Below, one piece after another: positions 6,418-13,919 of a stretch of 14,108 bases of DNA. The notes below the pieces were generated by a model that had not been told where the DNA came from, ran no database searches, and worked only from the letters and a program-made list of their open reading frames with translations. The translations under genes and the position numbers were made by a program. Origin of the DNA: RGIG6291 sp964602275 (GTDB taxonomy: Bacteria; Bacillota; Clostridia; TANB77; UBA1234); contig CAZRQF010000027.1 of the NCBI GenBank assembly GCA_964602275.1, positions 1-14,108 on the forward strand, given 5' to 3'. How positions within the stretch are numbered: the first letter of the stretch is position 1; each line of letters opens with the position of its first letter.

Positions 6418-7116
6418 ATGGCAAGAGTTAGTGAGGGAATAGGAAAAACATATGATGAAGCTGTGCAAGATGGCTTAAACAAGATTGGACTTAATAAAAA
6501 TCAAGTAACAATTGAGATTGTTAAAGAACCTAAAAAAACATTTTTTAGCATATTAGAGCCTAGACAAGTGAAAGTAGTAGTAACAGAGATTGAAAAGTTA
6601 GAAGTTGCAAGCGACAAGGCTGTTTTAAAAGAAAAGAAAGAAATTGTTGATGCAAAACCAGAAGAAATAGAAAGAGCTAAAGAAAAAATTTCTAAGTTTT
6701 TAAGTGAATTATTTGAAAAATTAGAAATTGAGCTAGATGTAACTGTTAATTATGAAGAACATGTGTTAAAAGTAGATATGGCTGGTGAGAAAGCAGGATT
6801 AATAATAGGTTATAGAGGCGAAACTTTAGACGCTTTACAATTGCTTATTTCAACAATCATAAACAAAGGCACAGAAACACATATTAAAGTATTAGTAGAT
6901 GCTGAAAACTATCGTAAGAAGAGGACTAAGACATTAGAAGAACTAGCATTAAAAATTGCAAGTACAGTTGTTTCTAAGAGAAGAAGCTTTGCGTTAGAGC
7001 CAATGGTTGCATTTGAAAGAAAAGTAATACATGAAACATTGCAAAATCATCCAAAAGTAAAAACAGTAAGTACAGGAGAAGAACCATATAGAAAAGTTGT
7101 AATATCTCTAAAATAG
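6418..7116 (+). CDS. jag: RNA-binding protein Jag/KhpB (Jag_N-KH-R3H)
   Basis: Jag (also called KhpB or EloR) is an RNA-binding protein linked to cell elongation and division control in other Gram-positives. Three domains are seen in the 232 residues: a Jag_N domain at about 1-58 (GKTYDEAVQDGL and later the KKTFFSIL element), a charged linker rich in Lys and Glu to about 95, a KH domain with the G-x-x-G loop IGYRG at 130-134, and a C-terminal R3H domain with R201-x-x-x-H205 (ERKVIHETL). AGGAGG overlaps the yidC stop, so the gene is tightly coupled to yidC. A strong terminator directly follows, ending the rpmH-to-jag transcription unit. Confidence 0.95.
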   Translation: MARVSEGIGKTYDEAVQDGLNKIGLNKNQVTIEIVKEPKKTFFSILEPRQVKVVVTEIEKLEVASDKAVLKEKKEIVDAKPEEIERAKEKISKFLSELFEKLEIELDVTVNYEEHVLKVDMAGEKAGLIIGYRGETLDALQLLISTIINKGTETHIKVLVDAENYRKKRTKTLEELALKIASTVVSKRRSFALEPMVAFERKVIHETLQNHPKVKTVSTGEEPYRKVVISLK

Positions 7117-7145
7117 AAAAAATCGTCCATTTGGACGATTTTTTT
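7117..7145 (+). terminator. Intrinsic terminator after jag
   Basis: AAAAAATCGTCC (7117-7128) pairs with GGACGATTTTTT (7133-7144) around the loop ATTT; the T-run continues to 7145. Its symmetric A and T tracts could act in both directions, though no opposing gene is present. Confidence 0.9.
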
Positions 7146-7214
7146 ATGTTAGTAATATAGTTTCTTGCCTTGCTAAAAAAATGTCAATTTAAGGCGAGAA
7201 TTTGTGTATTATTA

Positions 7215-7242
7215 TTGCTTAATTTACAGAATGTGATATAAT
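7215..7242 (+). promoter_or_regulatory. Predicted mnmE promoter (extended -10)
   Basis: TATAAT (7237-7242) is preceded by TGA at 7234-7236, forming an extended -10. The best -35 is TTGCTT (7215-7220) with a 16-base spacer. It directly follows the jag terminator, which supports a separate mnmE-mnmG unit. Confidence 0.65.
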
Positions 7243-7269
7243 TATGTAACGCAAAAAGGAGTGGAAAAG

Positions 7270-8619
7270 ATGAAAACTATTGCAGCTATATCAACCCCAG
7301 CAGGGCTTGGAGGTATTGGCATTGTAAGATTAAGTGGCGAAAATGCTTTAGAAATTGTGAAAAAAGTGTTTAGACCTAAAAAAAATAAAGAATACAAAAG
7401 TCATACATTAAGGCATGGCTATATTGTTGATGAAAATAATACTGTTATAGATGAAGTGTTAGTATCATATTTTAAAGCACCAAACACATATACAGGGGAA
7501 GATATATGCGAAATAAATTGTCATGGAGGTAGTATATCAACAAAAAAAATACTAGAAATAGTCTTAAAAAATGGAGCGATAATGGCTGAGGCGGGCGAAT
7601 TTACCAAAAAGGCGTTCTTAAACGGAAAAATAGATTTATCGCAAGCAGAAGCTGTAATAGATGTTATAAATAGCAAAACAGAAAAAGAAAATAGGGCATC
7701 TCAAAATCAATTACAAGGATATTTAAGTAAAAAAATAAACGATATAAAGTCTAGTATTACTGATATTTTAGTTGATATAGAAGCAAATATTGACTATCCA
7801 GAGTACGATATAGAAGAAGTGAGAAGAGAAAAAATAGACAAAATATTAGCTGAAGCAATAGAAAAACTAGAAAAATTAGAAAAATCTTTTGAAAGTGGAA
7901 AAATGCTAAAAGAAGGTGTAACAACAGCGATAATAGGAAAGCCAAATGTTGGAAAGTCATCACTTCTTAATGCACTTTTAAAAGCAGAAAGAGCGATTGT
8001 TACTGAAATACCTGGCACAACAAGAGATACGATAGAAGAATATATAACAATAAAAGGCGTGCCACTTAAAATTATAGACACGGCAGGAATAAGAAAAACT
8101 GATGATATAGTAGAAGGTATTGGAGTAGAAAAAAGCAAAAAAGTATTAGAAGAAGCTCAATTGGTACTTGTGTTATTAGATGGAACAAAAGAACTAGAAA
8201 CGGAAGACTTTGAACTACTTTCAATGCTAGAAAACAAGAAATACATAATAGTAATTAATAAAATTGATGTTGAAAATAAGATAGATAAATCAAAACTTAA
8301 AGGAAAGATTATAGAAATTTCGGCAAAAACATTGACGGGATTAGAAAATTTAGAAGATATGATTGAAAAAATGTTTGCATTTAATGATATAGAAGTTGAA
8401 AATGATGCAATCATAACTTCTTTAAGGCACAAACAGTTAATAACAAATGCAAAAGACGAATTAATAAAGACTAAACAAGCATTGAACGACGGTTTACCAA
8501 TAGATATGCTTTCGATAGAAATTCAAAATGCAGTACAACACTTAGGCGAAATAACTGGAGAAACTGTGTCTGAAGATGTTATAAAAGGCATATTTAATAA
8601 GTTTTGCGTTGGAAAATAG
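7270..8619 (+). CDS. mnmE: tRNA modification GTPase MnmE
   Basis: MnmE works with MnmG to add the (carboxymethyl)aminomethyl group to C5 of wobble uridine 34 in a subset of tRNAs, using GTP and a folate donor. I start it at the ATG at 7270 (449 residues, MKTIAAISTPAG); the GTG three codons upstream overlaps the AAGGAG ribosome binding site. The N-terminal folate-binding domain is followed by the GEFTKKAFLNGKIDLSQAEA segment. The GTPase domain has GKPNVGKS (223-230), GTTRDT (249-254), DTAG (270-273) and NKID (330-333). The protein ends in the family's C-x-G-K motif as CVGK. A parS-like site begins 5 bases after the stop, before mnmG. Confidence 0.97.
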   Translation: MKTIAAISTPAGLGGIGIVRLSGENALEIVKKVFRPKKNKEYKSHTLRHGYIVDENNTVIDEVLVSYFKAPNTYTGEDICEINCHGGSISTKKILEIVLKNGAIMAEAGEFTKKAFLNGKIDLSQAEAVIDVINSKTEKENRASQNQLQGYLSKKINDIKSSITDILVDIEANIDYPEYDIEEVRREKIDKILAEAIEKLEKLEKSFESGKMLKEGVTTAIIGKPNVGKSSLLNALLKAERAIVTEIPGTTRDTIEEYITIKGVPLKIIDTAGIRKTDDIVEGIGVEKSKKVLEEAQLVLVLLDGTKELETEDFELLSMLENKKYIIVINKIDVENKIDKSKLKGKIIEISAKTLTGLENLEDMIEKMFAFNDIEVENDAIITSLRHKQLITNAKDELIKTKQALNDGLPIDMLSIEIQNAVQHLGEITGETVSEDVIKGIFNKFCVGK

Positions 8620-8624
8620 ATAAA

Positions 8625-8640
8625 TGTTTCACATGAAACA
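8625..8640 (+). promoter_or_regulatory. parS-like ParB-binding site 1 (mnmE-mnmG gap)
   Basis: TGTTTCACATGAAACA matches the parS consensus TGTTNCACGTGAAACA at all but one position (central G to A on this strand). It is identical to the sites at 11069, 11571 and 12467. AAA and TTT flanks extend the arms, so the transcript could also form a weak hairpin between mnmE and mnmG. Confidence 0.87.
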
Positions 8641-8664
8641 TTTTCTTAAGATAGGAGATAAAAA

Positions 8665-10545
8665 ATGGGATACGAAGCAGGTAATTATGATGTTATAGTT
8701 GTTGGAGCAGGGCATGCAGGTTGCGAAGCTGCACTTGCTGCTGCTAGACTTGGAATGAAAACATGTATATTTACTATAAATATGGATAGCATTGCAAATA
8801 TGCCGTGTAATCCGAATATAGGTGGAACATCAAAAGGCCATTTAGTAAGAGAAATTGATGCTCTTGGCGGCGAGATGGGAAAAAATATAGATAAAGCCTT
8901 TATACAATCAAAAATGCTAAATAAGGCGAAAGGTCCAGCAGTATATTCTCTGAGAGCACAAGCAGATAGAAGAAAATATCAACAAGAAATGAAACATACG
9001 CTTGAATTACAAGAAAATCTTGATGTAAAGCAGGCTGAAATTGTTGAATATATTGTTGAAAACAATGAGATAAAAGCTGTAAAAACACATATAGGTGCTA
9101 TATATAATACAAAAGCAGTAATACTTTGTTCTGGAACTTATTTAAGAGGAAAAATATTTATAGGAGAAGTTAACTATGCAAGTGGACCAGACGGAATTTT
9201 CCCTGCAAATAAGTTAACAAGTAGTTTAGAGAAAATTGGCATAAAAACAAGAAGATTTAAGACTGGAACGCCAGCGAGAGTGAATAAAAGAAGCATAGAT
9301 TTTAGTAAAATGGAAATACAGCCGGGCGATGATGAAATAGTGCCTTTTTCATTTGAAAACGAAAGCCTAAAAAGAGAGCAAGTACCTTGCTATTTAACAT
9401 ATACAAATGAAAATACGCACAAAATTATAAGAGAAAATCTACATAGATCACCACTATATGGTGGAGAAATTAAAGGCACAGGACCTAGGTATTGCCCATC
9501 AATTGAAGATAAAGTAGTGCGTTTTGCAGACAAAGAAAGACATCAAATATTTATAGAACCTATGGGTGAAAACACAGAAGAAATGTATATTCAAGGAATG
9601 TCAAGCAGTCTTCCAGAAGAAGTGCAAATAGCTATGTATAGGACAATTCCTGGGCTTGAACATTGTGAATTTACAAGACCTGCATATGCGATAGAGTATG
9701 ACTGTATAGATTCAACAGATTTGAAATTAAATTTGGAATCAAAATTAATTTCTGGATTATTCTTTGCAGGCCAAGTAAATGGCTCGTCAGGATATGAAGA
9801 AGCAGCAGCACAAGGCATTATGGCGGGAATTAATGCAGCATTAAAAGTAGCCCAAAAACCACCTTTTATACTAGATAGGTCAGATGCATATATTGGTGTG
9901 TTAATAGATGATTTAGTTACAAAAGGCACAAACGAACCATATAGAATGATGACTTCTAGGGCTGAATATAGGCTTCTTTTAAGACAGGATAATAGCGATG
10001 TAAGGCTTACACCAAAAGGCTACGAATTGGGCTTGATTTCAGAAGAAAGATATAAAAAGTTCTTAATAAAACAAGAAAATATCAAAAACGAAATAGAGAG
10101 AATTAAACATACAAATATAAAACCGACTGAAAAATTAAATAATATACTTCTTGAAAACGGCTCAACACCAGTAAATACAGGTGTAAAATTGGCTGAACTT
10201 ATAAAAAGAACAGAATTAAATTATGATTTATTAGCTGATATTGATGAAAATAGACCAAACCTTACTAAGGTTGAAAGAGAAGAAGTAAACATAGAAATAA
10301 AATACGAAGGATATATAAAACTTCAGCTAGAACAGATTGATAATTTTAAAAAAATGGAGAAAAAACTAATTCCAGAAAATATAGATTATGAAAATATGAA
10401 GGGAATAAGAATTGAAGCAAGGCAAAAATTAGAAAAATTTAGACCAATTTCAGTTGGCCAAGCTTCAAGAATATCTGGAGTATCACCAGCAGACATAGCT
10501 GTGTTACTAATAAATATTCAAAATGAAGATAATGAGAGAAAATAA
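8665..10545 (+). CDS. mnmG: tRNA uridine-5-carboxymethylaminomethyl modification enzyme MnmG
   Basis: MnmG (GidA) is the FAD- and NADH-binding partner of MnmE in modification of wobble U34. The 626-residue length is normal. The N-terminal dinucleotide fold has GAGHAG at 14-19, followed by the conserved C-N-P-x-I-G-G-x-x-K-G-H-L segment at about 48-60 and DALGGEMG. A second family signature, FFAGQVNGSSGYEEAAAQG, occurs in the middle. The C-terminal helical domain, which contacts MnmE and tRNA, includes QASRISGVSPADIAVLL close to the end. ATAGGAG precedes the ATG by about 8 bases. It follows mnmE with only 45 bases between them, a gap that contains a parS-like site and the ribosome binding site. 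Confidence 0.97.
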   Translation: MGYEAGNYDVIVVGAGHAGCEAALAAARLGMKTCIFTINMDSIANMPCNPNIGGTSKGHLVREIDALGGEMGKNIDKAFIQSKMLNKAKGPAVYSLRAQADRRKYQQEMKHTLELQENLDVKQAEIVEYIVENNEIKAVKTHIGAIYNTKAVILCSGTYLRGKIFIGEVNYASGPDGIFPANKLTSSLEKIGIKTRRFKTGTPARVNKRSIDFSKMEIQPGDDEIVPFSFENESLKREQVPCYLTYTNENTHKIIRENLHRSPLYGGEIKGTGPRYCPSIEDKVVRFADKERHQIFIEPMGENTEEMYIQGMSSSLPEEVQIAMYRTIPGLEHCEFTRPAYAIEYDCIDSTDLKLNLESKLISGLFFAGQVNGSSGYEEAAAQGIMAGINAALKVAQKPPFILDRSDAYIGVLIDDLVTKGTNEPYRMMTSRAEYRLLLRQDNSDVRLTPKGYELGLISEERYKKFLIKQENIKNEIERIKHTNIKPTEKLNNILLENGSTPVNTGVKLAELIKRTELNYDLLADIDENRPNLTKVEREEVNIEIKYEGYIKLQLEQIDNFKKMEKKLIPENIDYENMKGIRIEARQKLEKFRPISVGQASRISGVSPADIAVLLINIQNEDNERK

Positions 10546-10550
10546 AGATA

Positions 10551-10582
10551 AATGCAAAATCCGAAGCGCGAGAATGCAAAAT
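10551..10582 (+). repeat. Short direct repeat AATGCAAAAT
   Basis: The 10-mer occurs at 10551-10560 and 10573-10582, starts 22 bases apart, just after the mnmG stop. The rest of the 143-base mnmG-rsmG gap is purine-rich with no clear promoter or terminator. Significance is uncertain. Confidence 0.35.
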
Positions 10583-10688
10583 AAACCATTTTAAAATCAA
10601 ATTGGTAAAGTTATATAGCTAAAAAGAAAAGCAAAAAAAGAAGGCAAAATAACGCGAAATAATAAAAAAGCAACCTGAAAGGAATGTT

Positions 10689-11396
10689 ATGGAAACATTA
10701 TTAAATAAAAAACTAAAAGAAATTAATGTAAATATTGATGAAGAAAAAATTTTGAAATTTATTACTTATAAAAATTTATTAAAAGAGTGGAATGAAAAAA
10801 TAAATTTGACAGCAATAACCGAGGATGAAGAAATAATCGTAAAACATTTTGTTGATTCATTAACAATATTAAAATACTTAGATAATAATTCTTCTATAAT
10901 AGATGTGGGAACGGGAGCTGGTTTTCCAGGAATACCTGTAAAGATTGCAAATGAAACATTGAATATAACATTGTTAGATTCTCTAAACAAAAGAATAAAC
11001 TTTTTAAACGAAATTATAAAAGAAAATAGCTTAAAAAATATAACTTGCATCCACGGAAGAGCAGAAGATGTTTCACATGAAACAAATATGAGAGAAAAGT
11101 TTGATTACGCTACTGCTAGAGCGGTTGCAAACCTTTCTACACTTTCAGAATTGTGCTTGCCGTTTGTAAAAGTAGGTGGAAAATTTATTTGTATGAAGGG
11201 AAATAATGTAGATGAAGAAATAAAATCAGCACAAAAAGCAATAGAAATATTAGGTGGAAAAATTGAAAAAATAGATAATTTTAAACTTCCACAAACAGAT
11301 ATAGAAAGAAACATTATAGTCATTTCAAAAATAAAAACAACACCAAAACAATATCCACGAAAAGCAGGAACACCAGCAAAAGAACCAATAAAATAA
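10689..11396 (+). CDS. rsmG: 16S rRNA (guanine-N7)-methyltransferase RsmG
   Basis: RsmG (GidB) methylates N7 of a conserved guanine in the 530 loop of 16S rRNA with S-adenosylmethionine. The 235-residue protein has the family pattern: EWNEKINLTAI near residue 33, HFVDSLT at 53-59, the SAM-binding IDVGTGAGFPGIP at 71-83, the acidic LLDS at 95-98 and the AEDV element at 125-128. The C-terminal TPKQYPRKAGTPAKEPI tail is also typical. The start is an ATG with AAAGGA 5 bases upstream. A parS-like site lies inside the gene and encodes VSHET (128-132), immediately after the AED motif; this raises the possibility that the local protein sequence is constrained by the DNA site. A strong terminator follows. 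Confidence 0.96.
   Translation: METLLNKKLKEINVNIDEEKILKFITYKNLLKEWNEKINLTAITEDEEIIVKHFVDSLTILKYLDNNSSIIDVGTGAGFPGIPVKIANETLNITLLDSLNKRINFLNEIIKENSLKNITCIHGRAEDVSHETNMREKFDYATARAVANLSTLSELCLPFVKVGGKFICMKGNNVDEEIKSAQKAIEILGGKIEKIDNFKLPQTDIERNIIVISKIKTTPKQYPRKAGTPAKEPIK
11069..11084 (+). promoter_or_regulatory. parS-like ParB-binding site 2 (inside rsmG)
   Basis: TGTTTCACATGAAACA lies within the rsmG coding sequence and is read as the codons for V-S-H-E-T. It is identical to the other three sites in sequence and orientation. Confidence 0.85.
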
Positions 11397-11402
11397 CAAA
11401 GA

Positions 11403-11435
11403 GAAGTCAGGAGGAAAATATCCTGACTTCTTTTT
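11403..11435 (+). terminator. Intrinsic terminator after rsmG
   Basis: A perfect 10-base stem GAAGTCAGGA (11403-11412) / TCCTGACTTC (11421-11430) with an 8-base loop is followed by five T. It separates rsmG from the parA promoter. Confidence 0.92.
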
Positions 11436-11449
11436 GCTGTATTAATAGC

Positions 11450-11479
11450 TTGACATTTTTTTGCTAAAATAAATATTAT
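11450..11479 (+). promoter_or_regulatory. Predicted parA-parB promoter
   Basis: TTGACA (11450-11455) and TATTAT (11474-11479, 5 of 6 matches) are separated by 18 bases. The start would be near 11486, giving a leader of about 120 nt that contains a parS-like site just before the ribosome binding site. Confidence 0.65.
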
Positions 11480-11570
11480 AAATTATATAAAAATTTTAAT
11501 AAAAATATATACAAAAAAAATAATTAAATATATAATAATTGTATCAATAAAATAACAAAAGAAAATAAAA

Positions 11571-11586
11571 TGTTTCACATGAAACA
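11571..11586 (+). promoter_or_regulatory. parS-like ParB-binding site 3 (parA leader)
   Basis: TGTTTCACATGAAACA is flanked by AAAA and TTTT, so the transcript can form a 10-base stem (11567-11576 with 11581-11590) around the loop ACAT, ending 6 bases before the parA ribosome binding site GGAGG. It could be a ParB nucleation site, a repression site and an RNA hairpin at once. Confidence 0.87.
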
Positions 11587-11606
11587 TTTTTGTAATGGAG
11601 GTCAAT

Positions 11607-12374
11607 ATGGGAAAAATAATTTCAATTGCAAATCAAAAAGGAGGAGTTGGAAAGACTACTACTGCAGTTAATTTAAGCTCTTGCCTTGCTTTGCAAAAAA
11701 AGAAAGTCTTGCTAATAGATGCTGATCCACAAGGAAATGCAACAAGCGGAGTTGGTGCTAATAAGGCAGCAGAAAAATCAACATATGATGTGATAATAAA
11801 TCAAGTTGATATTAAAGAAGTTATTCAAAAAAGTGCTGTGGAAAACCTAGATGTGTGTGCGGCAAACATTGATTTAGCTGGTGCAGAGGTACAATTAGTT
11901 TCTCAATTATCTAGAGAACATAGGTTAAAAGAAGCTTTAGAAAAAATCAAAGATGAGTATGATTTTATAATAATAGACTGTCCACCATCACTTGGATTAG
12001 TTACTTTAAATGCATTAACAGCATCAAATACGGTACTTGTACCTATTCAATGCGAATATTATGCGTTAGAAGGATTAGGACAACTTATGAGTACAATTGA
12101 TTTAGTTCAAAAGCATTTGAATAAAGAGTTAGATGTAGAAGGCGTTGCACTTACAATGTATGATGCGAGAACAAATCTATCAATGCAAGTTATAGAAGAA
12201 GTAAAAAAATATTTTGGAAATAAAGTATATAGAAGTGTTATTCCAAGAAATGTTAGATTAAGTGAAGCACCAAGTTTTGGACTTCCTATTGCATTATATG
12301 ATAAAAATTCAAAAGGTGCAGTTGCATATACTAATTTGGCGAAAGAAGTTATAAAAAACAATAAGGTAAAATAG
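11607..12374 (+). CDS. parA: Chromosome-partitioning ATPase ParA (Soj)
   Basis: ParA/Soj is a deviant-Walker ATPase that dimerises on nucleoid DNA and interacts with ParB-parS complexes to separate origins; in Bacillus it also regulates DnaA. I start it at the ATG at 11607 (255 residues, MGKIISIANQ); an ATG four codons upstream overlaps the GGAGG ribosome binding site (11597-11601). The deviant Walker A KGGVGKTT is at 11-18, including the signature lysine. The switch segment DADPQGN lies at 38-44 and Walker B FIIIDCPPS at 120-128. It has no N-terminal extension with a helix-turn-helix, as expected for the chromosomal Soj type rather than plasmid type Ia. parB follows 15 bases after the stop, and the two are surely cotranscribed. 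Confidence 0.96.
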   Translation: MGKIISIANQKGGVGKTTTAVNLSSCLALQKKKVLLIDADPQGNATSGVGANKAAEKSTYDVIINQVDIKEVIQKSAVENLDVCAANIDLAGAEVQLVSQLSREHRLKEALEKIKDEYDFIIIDCPPSLGLVTLNALTASNTVLVPIQCEYYALEGLGQLMSTIDLVQKHLNKELDVEGVALTMYDARTNLSMQVIEEVKKYFGNKVYRSVIPRNVRLSEAPSFGLPIALYDKNSKGAVAYTNLAKEVIKNNKVK

Positions 12375-12389
12375 AAAGGATGAAGATAC

Positions 12390-13283
12390 ATGAATAAAGG
12401 TGGATTAGGAAAAGGATTAGGAGCATTATTTCCATCAAATGTTGATGTAGATATGCTTTCAAAAAATGTTTCACATGAAACAAATGAGGGAGTTATAGAG
12501 TTAAAGATAAATGAAATTGAACCAAACTTAGAACAACCAAGAAAATTATTTGATGATGAAAAGTTAGAAGAATTGGCAGAATCTATAAAAGAACATGGTG
12601 TTATACAACCAATAATTGTAGCCAAAAAAGATGACTATTATCAAATTGTTGCAGGAGAAAGAAGATGGAGAGCATCTAAAAAAGCTGGCTTAAAAACGAT
12701 ACCTGTTGTAGTAAGAAATTATGATGAAAGAAAAATAAGAGAAGTTGCTTTAATAGAGAATATTCAAAGACAAGATTTAAACGCAATAGATACTGCAAGA
12801 GCAATAAAAGAATTAATGGAAGAACATAGCTTAACTCAAGAAGAAATTGCTAAGACTTTAGGAAAGAGTAGAAGTGCAATAGCAAATACACTAAGAATTT
12901 TAAATCTTGACGAAAGAGTTCAAGAGATGGTTCAAGATGGAAAAATTTCAGAAGGACATGCGAGAACTTTGGCATCAATTGAAAGCCCGCAAAAACAATA
13001 TAAATTAGCATTAGATATTATTAATTTAGATTTAAGTGTTAGAGATACAGAAACAAGAGCAAAAGACGAAAAAGAGATGTCGAAGATAAGTAAAAAAACT
13101 TCGGTGAAAAAAGGAAAATTAGAGATTATATGTAAAGAGATAGAAAACAAACTTAAAAATGTATTAGGAACAAAGGTTACATTAAATCCAACAACAAAGA
13201 GTAAAGGAAAAATAATAATAGAATATTATTCTTCAGAAGAGTTAGAAAGAATATTAGATATATTAAATGTAAAAATGGATTAA
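12390..13283 (+). CDS. parB: Chromosome-partitioning CTPase ParB (Spo0J)
   Basis: ParB binds parS, hydrolyses CTP and slides as a clamp along flanking DNA, recruiting SMC and stimulating ParA. The 297-residue protein has the N-terminal ParA-activating motif GLGKGLGALFP at about 5-15, a short linker, the ParB/Srx-type nucleotide-binding domain with IVAGERRWRA at 86-95 and ENIQRQDLN at 123-131, and a helix-turn-helix with LTQEEIAKTLGKSRSAIANTL at about 148-168. A charged linker leads to the C-terminal dimerisation domain that ends with EYYSSEELERILDIL. The N-terminal linker is encoded in part by a parS-like site (VSHET at 27-31). In Bacillus spo0J the internal parS encodes NVPRET in the C-terminal linker, so the location differs. 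A ribosome binding site AAGGA lies 9 bases before the ATG. Confidence 0.97.
   Translation: MNKGGLGKGLGALFPSNVDVDMLSKNVSHETNEGVIELKINEIEPNLEQPRKLFDDEKLEELAESIKEHGVIQPIIVAKKDDYYQIVAGERRWRASKKAGLKTIPVVVRNYDERKIREVALIENIQRQDLNAIDTARAIKELMEEHSLTQEEIAKTLGKSRSAIANTLRILNLDERVQEMVQDGKISEGHARTLASIESPQKQYKLALDIINLDLSVRDTETRAKDEKEMSKISKKTSVKKGKLEIICKEIENKLKNVLGTKVTLNPTTKSKGKIIIEYYSSEELERILDILNVKMD
12467..12482 (+). promoter_or_regulatory. parS-like ParB-binding site 4 (inside parB)
   Basis: TGTTTCACATGAAACA lies in the N-terminal linker of parB and is read as V-S-H-E-T, the same frame and peptide as the site inside rsmG. Confidence 0.87.
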
Positions 13284-13300
13284 AAACAAAGGAGGAATTT

Positions 13301-13819
13301 ATGATTTCAGAATTTGTAAAAACAGAAGGTTTTGGAATTTTTGTATTGGTTTCAATTATAGTTTTGTTTTTAGTTACAATATTAGAGATTGTAAAAGTAA
13401 AGAAAATAGAAAAAAGATACAAAGGATTTATGGCAAAACTAAGTCGTGGCAGTAATTTTGAGGCAATGCTTAGAGAATATATAGAAACAGTAGAAAATGT
13501 ACGAGAAGAGAGTAAATTAGTTAGAAAGCAAAACGAACAATTAGAAAATAAGTTAATGAAATGTATACAAAAAATAGGAATGGTGAGATATAATGCTTTT
13601 TCTGATACTGGTAGTGATTTGTGTTTTGCTTTAGCGTTACTTGACTTTGAAGATAATGGCGTGGTTATAAATGGTGTTTACTCAAGAGATAATAACACAA
13701 CGACATATGCAAAGCCAGTAGAAAACGGAACATCTAAGTATACCTTGGCAAAAGAAGAAAGAGAAGCAATTGAAAAAGCAAAACAAAATGGTGAGAGCTA
13801 TTTTGTAGATGTAAAATAA
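13301..13819 (+). CDS. DUF4446 family membrane-anchored protein
   Basis: The function of this family is unknown. The 172-residue protein has one hydrophobic segment at about 11-31 that should anchor it in the membrane with a short N-terminal tail, a basic stretch (KVKKIEKRYK) just after it that favours a cytoplasmic C-terminus, and a charged, probably coiled-coil helix at about 55-92. The C-terminal domain has the DUF4446 pattern: VRYNAFSDTGSDLCFALALLD at about 95-115, then NGVVINGVYSRD and a YAKPVENGTSKY element at about 136-147. AAAGGAGG precedes the ATG, and the gap from parB is 17 bases, so it is the third gene of the parA operon. Its usual position after parB in Clostridia hints at a link to chromosome segregation or cell envelope, but that is inference. 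Confidence 0.85.
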   Translation: MISEFVKTEGFGIFVLVSIIVLFLVTILEIVKVKKIEKRYKGFMAKLSRGSNFEAMLREYIETVENVREESKLVRKQNEQLENKLMKCIQKIGMVRYNAFSDTGSDLCFALALLDFEDNGVVINGVYSRDNNTTTYAKPVENGTSKYTLAKEEREAIEKAKQNGESYFVDVK

Positions 13820-13870
13820 ATAATAAAAAAATGATTTTTAGATTTTAATAATTTTCATTTTTTTATTATT
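13819..13870 (+). terminator. AT-only inverted repeat after the DUF4446 gene
   Basis: A perfect 16-base inverted repeat, AATAATAAAAAAATGA (13819-13834) with TCATTTTTTTATTATT (13855-13870), encloses a 20-base loop. It starts at the last base of the stop codon and may act as a weak, possibly bidirectional, terminator. With only one G-C pair in the stem its strength is doubtful. Its right end overlaps the -35 of the tRNA promoter. Confidence 0.5.
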
Positions 13871-13897
13871 GACAAAGCTAAATAAAAATGCTATTAT
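13869..13897 (+). promoter_or_regulatory. Predicted promoter of the tRNA-Ser genes
   Basis: TTGACA (13869-13874) is followed after 17 bases by TATTAT (13892-13897), with TGC directly upstream forming an extended -10. The start would lie near 13904-13906, about 15 bases before the mature tRNA, inside a small TGTCG-ACA-CGACA inverted repeat (13904-13916). Confidence 0.7.
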
Positions 13898-13919
13898 AAT
13901 TGTTGTCGACACGACACAT

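Noticed and set aside
7261..7269. Upstream GTG start for mnmE, and similar upstream ATG starts for dnaN (2547) and parA (11595)
   Set aside because: Each overlaps the gene's own ribosome binding site, and the downstream ATG gives the family-typical N-terminus with suitable spacing.
7794..8138. Open frame on the minus strand opposite mnmE, and similar antisense frames opposite recF, dnaN, dnaA, mnmG, rsmG, parA and parB
   Set aside because: They lack ribosome binding sites, have low-complexity Ser/Ile/Phe-rich translations and lie fully opposite well-supported conserved genes.
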